A DNA stretch of 57,050 bases from JACKBJ01 sp964549495 (GTDB lineage Bacteria; Chloroflexota; Anaerolineae; Epilineales; Epilineaceae): positions 1-57,050 of the forward strand of contig CAZJWJ010000027.1 in the NCBI GenBank assembly GCA_964549495.1, given 5' to 3'. Shown here piece by piece: positions 7,056 to 14,169 of this stretch. Below the pieces are notes generated by a model. That model was not told the DNA's origin, made no database searches, and saw only the letters and a list, made by a program, of their open reading frames with translations. A program made the translations under genes and the position numbers. Each line of letters starts with the position of its first letter. The stretch's first letter is position 1.

Positions 7056-7850
7056 ATGAAAGACGACAGCGACAGCACTAGCACGCAGGCGATTGCATCT
7101 AACCGACACCAGGCCTTCATCGACGGAGCCAACATCGACAAGCAGGCCCGAGATCTGGGTTTCACGCTCGACCACCGCCGGCTCCGGAACTACCTCGAAG
7201 TGGCTTTGGGGATCACCGAAGCCCACTTCTACACGGGCTCGCAGTTCACCAGCTACGTTGAACGCCTAGAACGTTTCGGATTCACTGTCACTCATCGAAC
7301 CGGGCCAACTCGCTCAGACGGATCTGTAAAAGCCGACATCGACGTCCATCTGGCCGTCGACATGGTGAGGCGAAGTGGTCGACTTGAGAGCGTGGTCCTG
7401 GTCAGCGGCGACGGCGATTTCGTTCCAGCGGTCGAGTACATGAAGGAGCAGGGGATTCCAGTCTCGGTCATCAGCGGCACAAAGGACATGGCCTGGGATC
7501 TCCGTAGGTCCGCAGACCAAATCATTGACCTTGCTGCTCTTCGCGACAAGCTCGCACTACAGAGGAGCCCAGCGCCGGATGGGGCTGGTACTAACCTTCC
7601 GCTCGGGATGCGGGCCTCCAAGGGGCTGCTGTCCGAAGTACTCGAAGCACAGGTCCGCCAGAACGCCGGCCGCCCGGTTCAGATCGGTGGCCTTAAGTCT
7701 CGAATGCGACAACTTCAGCGGCGCTTTGACGAGCGAGCACTCGGATTCCGTTCATTCTCCGACTACCTAGGCGCGTGTGCTGAAATCGTCATGGTCGAAC
7801 GGTGCGATCGACAATACTACGCTCGCCCAATCAGGGGTGCAGTGGTATAG
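7056..7850 (+). CDS. NYN-domain putative ribonuclease with C-terminal LOTUS (OST-HTH) domain
   Basis: The 264-residue product has an N-terminal NYN (PIN-like, LabA/DUF88) domain at about 18-160 with the expected acidic residues: D23 in FIDGANID, D94/D96 in KADIDVHLAVD and D119/D121 in VSGDGDF. A C-terminal winged-helix LOTUS/OST-HTH domain spans about 185-258, a fold that binds RNA, including G-quadruplex RNA, in other proteins. NYN-LOTUS proteins are thought to process or degrade RNA. AGGAGG 7 nt before the ATG fixes the start; the longer open frame has no support. It is divergent from the VWA-PP2C-kinase operon and shares its promoter type, so RNA cleavage may be the output of the phospho-signalling island. 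That link is inference. Confidence 0.9.
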   Translation: MKDDSDSTSTQAIASNRHQAFIDGANIDKQARDLGFTLDHRRLRNYLEVALGITEAHFYTGSQFTSYVERLERFGFTVTHRTGPTRSDGSVKADIDVHLAVDMVRRSGRLESVVLVSGDGDFVPAVEYMKEQGIPVSVISGTKDMAWDLRRSADQIIDLAALRDKLALQRSPAPDGAGTNLPLGMRASKGLLSEVLEAQVRQNAGRPVQIGGLKSRMRQLQRRFDERALGFRSFSDYLGACAEIVMVERCDRQYYARPIRGAVV

Positions 7851-7947
7851 GTCCGAAGATGTGGTGAGGCTTGGAGTGGTCCTCAGAGCTTTGACACGCA
7901 GCATTCATAAATTTTGGCTGATACTACAGCTACTAGTGGGAAGGTGA

Positions 7948-9366
7948 CTAGCGCAGATTCGACGCCAGTATCCCCATCTGCTCCCGATACTTCGTCACCG
8001 TCCGCCGCGAGATCTTGTGCCCCCGCTCGGTCAGCAGCTTGGCCAGCGCCGCATCGCTCAGCGGCTCGTCCTCGCCTTCGATGATCTCCCGCAACACGTC
8101 GTGCACCGAAAGCGCGGCCTTGAAGAAGGTGGCGTAGGGCACTACCTGCCGGTTTGGCAGCATCACGTACTTGTCCTTCGTCGCACGGCTGATCGTCGAT
8201 TCGTGCAGGTCCAGTGCCTCCGCCACCTCCGCTCGCGTCAGCGGCCGCAAGTAGCGCGGCCCCTTCTCCAGGAAGGCCACCTGGTACTGCATCACCCACT
8301 GGGTGACCTTGTGCATCGTGTCTCGCCGCTCGCGGATGTGGCTCAGGAATGCCTCGGCGCGGCGGACCTGGGCTTGGAGGACCTCGCCTTCCTCCTCACT
8401 GATGTGCTGCTTGCGGGCGGCGGCGGGGTCCTTGCTGACCTCGATGGCCAGCTCGTCGTACATGGGGTTGACCGATAGGTGGTAGCGGCGGGATTCGACG
8501 ACCTCGATGCGGTAGCCGTCGCTCTCCGACCGGCCCTCCTCGGGCTCCTTGGGGCGGACGATGACGTCCGGGGCCACGGCGCCCGGGCCGGACTCGCGTT
8601 CCCAGGGTTCCAGGTCGATCGACTCCGCGATCGGATAGGGGCGGAGGTGGCTGCGGATGAAGTCGCGGGCGGCCAGGATCTCGTCGCTGTCGACGCCCAG
8701 CTTGCGGGCCAGCTGGCCGTAGCGGCCGTGGCCCAGATCGTCCAGGTGGTCCTCGACCAGGCGGCGGACCAGGGGGTAGCCCTCGCCCAGGTCCTCCCAG
8801 CGGCGGAGCTGGATGAGCAGGCATTCGCGCAGGTCGCGCGCGCCCAGGCCGATGGGGCCGACCGATTGGAGGGCGGCCAGGACGTGCTCGACCTCGGACT
8901 CGTCGACCTCCAGCGAGCGGGCGACCATGTCCAGGGGCATGGCCAAGAAGCCGCGGTCGTCCAGCTCGCCGACCAGGAACTCGGCGATGGGCATGTCGGC
9001 ATCGTCCAGGAGCACGCCCAGCTCCTCGAGCAGGTGCTCGTGCAAGCTGCGCTGGTCGGCCAGCAGGGTCAGCAGGTCGAAGGACTCATCGGGGTCCTCG
9101 GGCTCGATCAGGTTGGCCGCCTCGCGCTCGCTCAGGCGCTCGCCGCGGCTGCAGCGCAGGCAGCTGCCGTCGCGGCGGAGGGGATCGCCGCAGGCGGGGC
9201 ATAGGGGGGTCTCGTCCAGGTTGAGGGCCGGGTTCTCCTCCAGCTCCTGCATGATCAAGTCGCGCAGCTCGATGCCCGAGAGCTGCAGGATGTGGGTGTA
9301 TTGGATGAGGCTGGGCGAGACGCGCATCTCCTGGCGCTGCTGGCCCGACATGCCCATGAACATCAT
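7948..9366 (-). CDS. rpoN: RNA polymerase sigma-54 factor with zinc-knuckle insertion
   Basis: The 472-residue product opens with a typical region I (Gln/Leu-rich, SPSLIQYTHILQLS and the ELEENPAL segment, about 17-48), where activators contact sigma-54. The core-binding domain follows, and the C-terminus holds the HTH and an RpoN box, SRRTVTKYRE, about ten residues from the end (consensus ARRTVAKYRE). Between region I and the core domain a CxxC-x9-CxxC knuckle (C56, C59, C69, C72) replaces the usual acidic region II; this is not standard. The start overlaps the stop of the upstream NtrC-type gene by 4 bp (ATGA), so the two are translationally coupled. It directs transcription from -24/-12 promoters with AAA+ activators. 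Confidence 0.95.
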   Translation of the reverse strand: MMFMGMSGQQRQEMRVSPSLIQYTHILQLSGIELRDLIMQELEENPALNLDETPLCPACGDPLRRDGSCLRCSRGERLSEREAANLIEPEDPDESFDLLTLLADQRSLHEHLLEELGVLLDDADMPIAEFLVGELDDRGFLAMPLDMVARSLEVDESEVEHVLAALQSVGPIGLGARDLRECLLIQLRRWEDLGEGYPLVRRLVEDHLDDLGHGRYGQLARKLGVDSDEILAARDFIRSHLRPYPIAESIDLEPWERESGPGAVAPDVIVRPKEPEEGRSESDGYRIEVVESRRYHLSVNPMYDELAIEVSKDPAAARKQHISEEEGEVLQAQVRRAEAFLSHIRERRDTMHKVTQWVMQYQVAFLEKGPRYLRPLTRAEVAEALDLHESTISRATKDKYVMLPNRQVVPYATFFKAALSVHDVLREIIEGEDEPLSDAALAKLLTERGHKISRRTVTKYREQMGILASNLR

Positions 9367-10742
9367 TCCACCCCGTACTCTTCCATCTTCTGATAGAGCA
9401 GTCGCCGATACACGTGCAAGTTGCGTGCCGCCTCGCTTCGGTTGCCCTCCGCCTGCTGCAGGGCCTCCACGATCATCGCCTTCTCCACATCCGCCAGCAC
9501 CTGCTTGAGCGGCACCGCCTCGCGCACCAGGGCCGCCACGTCCAGGCCCACCGGACCTCCGCCGCCGCCCTGCGGCGCCGCATGCGCCAAGTCCAGATGT
9601 TCCGGCAGGATCACCCGCCCGCCCGAGAGCACCACCGCCCGCTGGATCGTGTTCTCCAGCTGCCGCACATTGCCCGGCCAGCTCTCCGAGAGCACCGCCT
9701 GCATCGCCCGCTCGCTGATCTTGGTCGGCTGCGACCCGCTGCCGCCGCGGTACTTGTCCAGGAAATGCGCCACCAGCGCCGGGATGTCCTCGCGCCGCTC
9801 GCGCAGGGGCGGCAGCTCGATGCGGATCACGTTCAACCGGTAGTAGAGGTCCTCGCGGAAACGGCCCTCCGGCACGTCCTGCTCCAGGTCGCGGTTGGTG
9901 GCCGCGATCAGGCGCACGTCCGTGCTCACCGTCACCTGGCCGCCCACCCGCTCGAACTCGCCGAACTGCAGAACCCGCAGGAGCTTCTTCTGCGTGCCCG
10001 GGCTCAGCTCGCCGACCTCGTCCAGGAAGATCGTGCCCCCGTCGGCCAGCTCGAAGCGCCCCTTACGCCGGCTCACCGCCCCCGTAAAAGCGCCCTTCTC
10101 GTGCCCAAAGAGCTCGCTCTCGAGGAGCGCCTCCGGCAGCGCCGCGCAGTTCACGCGCACCAGCGCGCCCGCCCGCCGCCGCGAATTCTGATGGATCGTC
10201 TCGGCCACCAGCTCCTTGCCCGTGCCCGTCTCGCCGGTGATCAGCACCGCCGCCTCGCTGGCCGCCACCCGCCCGATCAGCTTGTAGACTGACTGCATGG
10301 CCGCGCTGCTGCCCACGATCCGCTCGCGCGCATCGCCTTGCTGCAGCTGATCCTGCAGCTCGCGCACCTCGCTCGAAAGCCGCCGATGCTCCAGCGCCCG
10401 CCGCACCGTATGCAGCACCGTCTCCGGCTCCAGCGGCTTGACCAGGTAGTCATAGGCGCCGGCCTGCATCGCCCGGATCGTTCGCGAAGAGCTGGAATCG
10501 GCCGTGATCACCACCACCGGCAAGTCGCCCTCGCCACGGATGCTGGCCAGAACGTCCAGCCCATCCCCATCCGGCAACCACATATCCAGCAGCACCAAAT
10601 CCGGCCGCGCCGCCTCCACCGCCGCCGTGGCCTCCTCGACCGTCTCCGCCTCGCCGATCTCGACCTCCAGCTCGGCCAGGAACTCCCGCACCAGCTCGCG
10701 GATGGCGGGATCGTCGTCGACGACCAGGATGCGCTGCGTCAC
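9363..10742 (-). CDS. NtrC-family sigma-54-dependent response regulator
   Basis: The 459-residue product has three domains. The receiver (about 1-120) has acidic DDD near 9-11, phosphoacceptor D53 and K102. The AAA+ domain has Walker A GETGTGKE (170-177), the sigma-54 contact loop GAFTGA (217-222) and Walker B IFLDE (238-242). A Fis-type HTH lies at the C-terminus (about 420-459, NRSEAARNLHVYRRLLYQKM). The first codon is GTG at 10742, preceded by an AAAGG-type site. It is co-transcribed with rpoN. The divergent histidine kinase at 11584 is the nearest candidate partner. The regulon cannot be read from this window. Confidence 0.95.
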   Translation of the reverse strand: MTQRILVVDDDPAIRELVREFLAELEVEIGEAETVEEATAAVEAARPDLVLLDMWLPDGDGLDVLASIRGEGDLPVVVITADSSSSRTIRAMQAGAYDYLVKPLEPETVLHTVRRALEHRRLSSEVRELQDQLQQGDARERIVGSSAAMQSVYKLIGRVAASEAAVLITGETGTGKELVAETIHQNSRRRAGALVRVNCAALPEALLESELFGHEKGAFTGAVSRRKGRFELADGGTIFLDEVGELSPGTQKKLLRVLQFGEFERVGGQVTVSTDVRLIAATNRDLEQDVPEGRFREDLYYRLNVIRIELPPLRERREDIPALVAHFLDKYRGGSGSQPTKISERAMQAVLSESWPGNVRQLENTIQRAVVLSGGRVILPEHLDLAHAAPQGGGGGPVGLDVAALVREAVPLKQVLADVEKAMIVEALQQAEGNRSEAARNLHVYRRLLYQKMEEYGVE

Positions 10743-10928
10743 GATGGGCTGCCTTTCGAGGACCCGGCCGCTAGCGCGCCGGGTGGGGGTGGGTCGATGG
10801 ATGTACGCTTTGCGGACATTCTACCCCAAAGCATGCGCGCGCGTCGAAGTCTCTTCGTCTGCGGTCCAGGTTCGTCAGCCGATCGCAGTCTCGTTCCGAA
10901 TTCAACGCCAATGCTCGAACATCCGTGC

Positions 10929-10934
10929 TATACT
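10929..10934 (+). promoter_or_regulatory. -10 element (TATACT) of the SRPBCC gene
   Basis: TATACT with a good AGGAGG at 10955-10960 and an ATG at 10967. No convincing -35 is visible 17 nt upstream. Confidence 0.4.
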
Positions 10935-10966
10935 TCGCGCGCACCGTGCAACCCAGGAGGCCGCCC

Positions 10967-11497
10967 ATGTCCCACATCGACGAGGTCTGCCAGATCATCG
11001 ACGACCGCACCCTCAGCTGGTCGCGCCCCGTCACCGCCACGCCCGCCCGCCTCTGGCGCGCCCTCACCGACGAGGCCGAGATGGCCATCTGGTTCATGGA
11101 GAGCCGCCTCGACCTGCGCGAGGGCGGCGAGGCGCGCTTCCACCTTGCCGATCCCTTCGGCGGCACCATCACCCGCCTGGAGCCCGAGCGCCTGCTGGAG
11201 GTCGAGTACGACACCGGCGCCGGCGACGGCTTCATCCGCTTCGAGATCGAACCCGGCCGCGTGCGCCTCACCGAGCGCATGCAGTCCGGCGAGACGCCCG
11301 AGCCGGATTGGGGCCTGCCCACCGGCGCCCAACCGGGCGGCCCGGGCACGCATTGGGCCGGCGTCGCCGCCGGCTGGCACGGCTGCGTGGACGCCCTGGT
11401 CGCCCACCTCGAGGGCCGGCCCCTCCCCTCCCCCGAGGACTACGAGGCCCTGACCGCCGACTATGCCGACTGGCTGCGGGCGCGCTTCGAAGGCTAG
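10967..11497 (+). CDS. SRPBCC (AHSA1/START-like) domain protein
   Basis: The 176-residue product fits the AHSA1-like branch of the SRPBCC fold: an early ARLWRALTDEAEMAIWF helix, LREGGEARFHL, a strand around LLEVEYDT and a long C-terminal helix. These small proteins form a hydrophobic cavity and are often found beside regulators, but their ligands vary widely. The start at 10967 is set by AGGAGG 6 nt upstream; the open frame before it is non-coding. It is divergent from the NtrC-type gene. No catalytic function can be assigned. Confidence 0.8.
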   Translation: MSHIDEVCQIIDDRTLSWSRPVTATPARLWRALTDEAEMAIWFMESRLDLREGGEARFHLADPFGGTITRLEPERLLEVEYDTGAGDGFIRFEIEPGRVRLTERMQSGETPEPDWGLPTGAQPGGPGTHWAGVAAGWHGCVDALVAHLEGRPLPSPEDYEALTADYADWLRARFEG

Positions 11498-11570
11498 CGG
11501 GCGTCCGCGAAGCTTGCTCTGGCCTGGATCGAGACCGTCCGGTCGACCGCGGACTCGGCACGCATCCTGC

Positions 11571-11576
11571 TATCCT
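11571..11576 (+). promoter_or_regulatory. -10 element for a leaderless histidine kinase transcript
   Basis: TATCCT ends 7 nt before the ATG at 11584 and no Shine-Dalgarno sequence fits between them, so transcription should start at or very near the start codon. Confidence 0.45.
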
Positions 11577-11583
11577 GAGCCGC

Positions 11584-13212
11584 ATGGAGCCCCGTCCCGT
11601 GCCGCCCCTGGCCACCCACCCGCCGGCCGGCCCGCCGCCCACCCGCGAGCTGGCCGCCACCCTCGGCGGGCTCCTGGCCGGCACCATCGCCGCCGCCGGC
11701 GCGGATGCCGGCGCCATCTACCTGCGCGATGCCGACCAGGGCGACCTCGAGCTCGCCCGCGGCCAGGGCCTGCCGCCCGAAGCCCAGGGCCACCGCGTCG
11801 CCCCCGGCGAGGGGCTCCTGGGCCGGGTGCTCGAAAGCGGCCGCTCGCTGATCAGCGAGGACGTGCCCTTGGACCCGCGGGCCCTGCGCCGGCGGGCCGA
11901 CTGGGACGCCGAGCCGGCCGTGCGCTCCTTCTTGGGCCTGCCGCTGCGCACCGGCCAGCTGGTCATCGGCGCCCTCGAGCTGACCCACCGGCAGCCAAAT
12001 GCCTTCTCCGCCGAGGACCGCGGCCGGGCCGCCATCCTGGCCGACGCCGCCGCCCTGCTCATCGAGCAAGCGCGCCTGCAGCTGCAGCCGCCGCCGGCCG
12101 CCCTCGACGCGCCGGCCCTCTCCGACGACGAGCCCATGGGCATGCTCACCCTGAACGCCCGCCTGCGCGTCACCGCCGCCAACCCTACCCTCTGCCGCAT
12201 CCTGGGCCAGCCCGTCGAAGCCCTGGTCGGCCGGCCCGCCCTGGCCGCCCTGCCCGTCCTGGGCCGCCCGCGCGCCCGCGACGCCATGGAAGCCGCCCTG
12301 CGCGGCGCCCCGGCCCACCTGGGCACCGCCCGCCAGCCCGACCGCGCCGGCGGTGAGCAAGCCCTCAGCCTCAGCCTGATCCCGCTGGGCGACCCGGCCC
12401 GCGGCGTGGCCGGCATCGTGGTGGTCGTGCTCGACGTCAGCGAGCGGGCCCGCCTGGAAGCCCAGCTGCGCAGCCAGAGCCAGCGCGCCGTCGAAGCCCG
12501 CGACCGCCTGCGCCTGGTGGTCGAGTTGGTCAGCCACGAGCTGCGCACCCCCCTGACCAGCGTGCTGGGCTACGCGCGCCTGCTCGCCGACCGACCCGAA
12601 GCCGAAGCCGAGCGGCGGGCGCATTGGGCCGGCATGGTCATCGAAAAGGCCCGCCTGATGGCCCGCCTGGTCGGCGAGATCACCGACCTGGCGCGGCTGG
12701 GCTCGGCCAGCTTCGTCTTGCGCAAGGCCGACGAGGACCTGCTCCGGCTGCTCGAGGACGTGGCCGGTGACCTGGCCACCCTCAGCGAACGCCACCAGAT
12801 CGAGCTGGACCTGCCGGAGCGCCTGCCGGCCATCTCCCTGGACCGCGACCGCATCGTGCAGGTCCTGGACAACCTGTTGTCCAACGCCGTCAAGTTCTGG
12901 CCCGAAGGCGGCACGGTCCTGCTGCGCGCCCGTCAGCGGCCGGCCGAGCCGGCCCTGCCGCGCCGCGTCGACATCCAGGTGGCCGATCGCGGCCCCGGCG
13001 TGCCCAAGGGCCAGCGCTCGCGGATCTTCGAGCCCTTCCGCCGCGGCGACGATCGCCAGGCGCGCCGCGTCTCCGGCACCGGCCTGGGCCTGGCCGTCAG
13101 CAAGGGCATCGTCGAAGCCCATGGCGGCCGCATCCGCCTGGAGGATCGCCCCGGCGGCGGCGCCATCTTCGCCTTCTGGCTGCCCGTCGAGGCGCCCGAG
13201 CCGGCCGAGTGA
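11584..13212 (+). CDS. Soluble GAF-PAS sensor histidine kinase
   Basis: The 542-residue product has a GAF domain (about 20-165), a PAS-like domain (about 182-290), a HisKA dimerisation helix with phosphoacceptor H318 in VSHELRTPLT, and a HATPase domain with N box (DNLLSNAVKF), G1 (ADRGPGVP), F (IFEPFRRG) and G2 (GTGLGLAVSKG) motifs. There is no membrane helix, so it senses a cytoplasmic signal. The ATG is assigned from the -10 hexamer 7 nt upstream and the start of homologous-looking sequence; the longer open frame before it covers the SRPBCC gene in another frame. It is a plausible partner of the NtrC-type regulator encoded divergently 0.8 kb away. Confidence 0.92.
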   Translation: MEPRPVPPLATHPPAGPPPTRELAATLGGLLAGTIAAAGADAGAIYLRDADQGDLELARGQGLPPEAQGHRVAPGEGLLGRVLESGRSLISEDVPLDPRALRRRADWDAEPAVRSFLGLPLRTGQLVIGALELTHRQPNAFSAEDRGRAAILADAAALLIEQARLQLQPPPAALDAPALSDDEPMGMLTLNARLRVTAANPTLCRILGQPVEALVGRPALAALPVLGRPRARDAMEAALRGAPAHLGTARQPDRAGGEQALSLSLIPLGDPARGVAGIVVVVLDVSERARLEAQLRSQSQRAVEARDRLRLVVELVSHELRTPLTSVLGYARLLADRPEAEAERRAHWAGMVIEKARLMARLVGEITDLARLGSASFVLRKADEDLLRLLEDVAGDLATLSERHQIELDLPERLPAISLDRDRIVQVLDNLLSNAVKFWPEGGTVLLRARQRPAEPALPRRVDIQVADRGPGVPKGQRSRIFEPFRRGDDRQARRVSGTGLGLAVSKGIVEAHGGRIRLEDRPGGGAIFAFWLPVEAPEPAE

Positions 13213-13527
13213 AGGTCTGGGGCCGCGCGAGCGTCGATCGAGCGCCGATGGTGCGTCGGGCGAGCGTCGGGCGGGCGACACGCAAGATCCGCGCGGATCG
13301 GTTAGCATGCTGTTGGGAGCCAGGAGGCGCCGCCGACCGTCCCACCGCCGGCACCCCCCGGAATCCACCTTGACAGCCGAAGGCAGACCGATCGGCCCCA
13401 TCCCAGCCGCCGGACTGCCCCGATTCCCGAAAAGTCGCCAATCCAATCCTTGCCCGCCTGCCCCGGGCCCCGCGCCGCAGCCGGCGACGCGAAACCGCAT
13501 CCCTAGTCACCTCCCAGGAGGGCCCCG
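13213..13527. other. Intergenic, 315 bp, no gene
   Basis: GC-rich, between the histidine kinase and the CBS gene, both on the plus strand. It contains a TTGACA at about 13369-13374 without a matching -10, and a TAGCAT near 13302. No open frame with coding character was seen. It probably holds the CBS-gene promoter and leader. Confidence 0.5.
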
Positions 13528-13992
13528 ATGGATCACCTGACCGTCCGCGACATCATGTCGACCGACCTCATCTCGATCGATCGCCATCTCAAGGTCAACC
13601 AGGCGCTCGAGCTGATGCATTCCCAGCAGGTGCGACGCCTGCCCGTCGTCGAGCCGGGCGACCGGCTGGTGGGCATCATCACCGAGAAGGATGCCCAGCT
13701 GGCCGTGGCCAAGGCCAGCGCCGTCGAGCTGGCCGCCGCCGACCCCTGGTCGGCCACCCCCACGCCGCCGCTGCCGACGGTGCAGGACGTGATGACCCAC
13801 TACGTCCACACCATCGCCCCCGGCCGCAGCGTGGCCCACGCCGCCGAACTGCTCTCCAGCCACCGCATCAGCGGCTTGCCGGTGGTCGACGGTGGCCGCC
13901 TGATCGGCATCGTCACCGCCTACGACGTCTACCGCCTGGTGGTCGAGCAGATGCGCAAGCCCCAGCAGCGCCGCAGCCGCGTGGCCGCCTAG
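13528..13992 (+). CDS. Two-CBS-domain protein
   Basis: The 154-residue product consists of two CBS motifs in tandem. The first starts at TVRDIMSTDLISI and includes RRLPVVEPGDRLVGIITEKD; the second starts at TVQDVMTHYVHTI and includes SGLPVVDGGRLIGIVTAYD. Paired CBS motifs form a Bateman module that binds adenosine nucleotides (AMP, ATP, SAM). With no attached enzyme domain, this is a free regulatory subunit whose target is unknown. GGAGG just upstream supports the ATG. A strong terminator follows at 14043-14083. Confidence 0.92.
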   Translation: MDHLTVRDIMSTDLISIDRHLKVNQALELMHSQQVRRLPVVEPGDRLVGIITEKDAQLAVAKASAVELAAADPWSATPTPPLPTVQDVMTHYVHTIAPGRSVAHAAELLSSHRISGLPVVDGGRLIGIVTAYDVYRLVVEQMRKPQQRRSRVAA

Positions 13993-14042
13993 CCGGCCAT
14001 TGCGCGCTTCGCCGCCAAGCGAAGACCTTCTCCTTTCGGGAT

Positions 14043-14083
14043 CGAGGCGCCGGCACTCCCTTCGCGGGGGTGCCGGCGCCTCG
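14043..14083. terminator. Strong hairpin between convergent CBS and beta-helix genes
   Basis: cgaggcgccggcactccc (14043-14060) pairs with ggggtgccggcgcctcg (14067-14083), forming a stem of about 17 bp with a 6-nt loop. It probably serves both converging transcripts. Confidence 0.7.
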
Positions 14084-14169
14084 CTGTGCTGCCAGCCGCT
14101 ACAGGGCCGTCCGGAAAGCCCCGCGGTCCGCGCCGATGCCGACGACCGCTGGATCGCCGGCCCGCACCA

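Noticed and set aside
7851..7947. Attachment site or terminator at the right edge of the low-GC island
   Set aside because: No direct repeat, tRNA end or strong hairpin was found in the 97-bp gap.
8463..8790. Long plus-strand open frames over rpoN and the NtrC-type gene
   Set aside because: They are shadow frames of real genes on the other strand with no RBS and unnatural amino-acid composition.
10504..11583. The 902-residue open frame as a long histidine kinase N-terminus
   Set aside because: The upstream part is an alternate frame of the response-regulator and SRPBCC genes. The real kinase starts at 11584 with a -10 box 7 nt before it.
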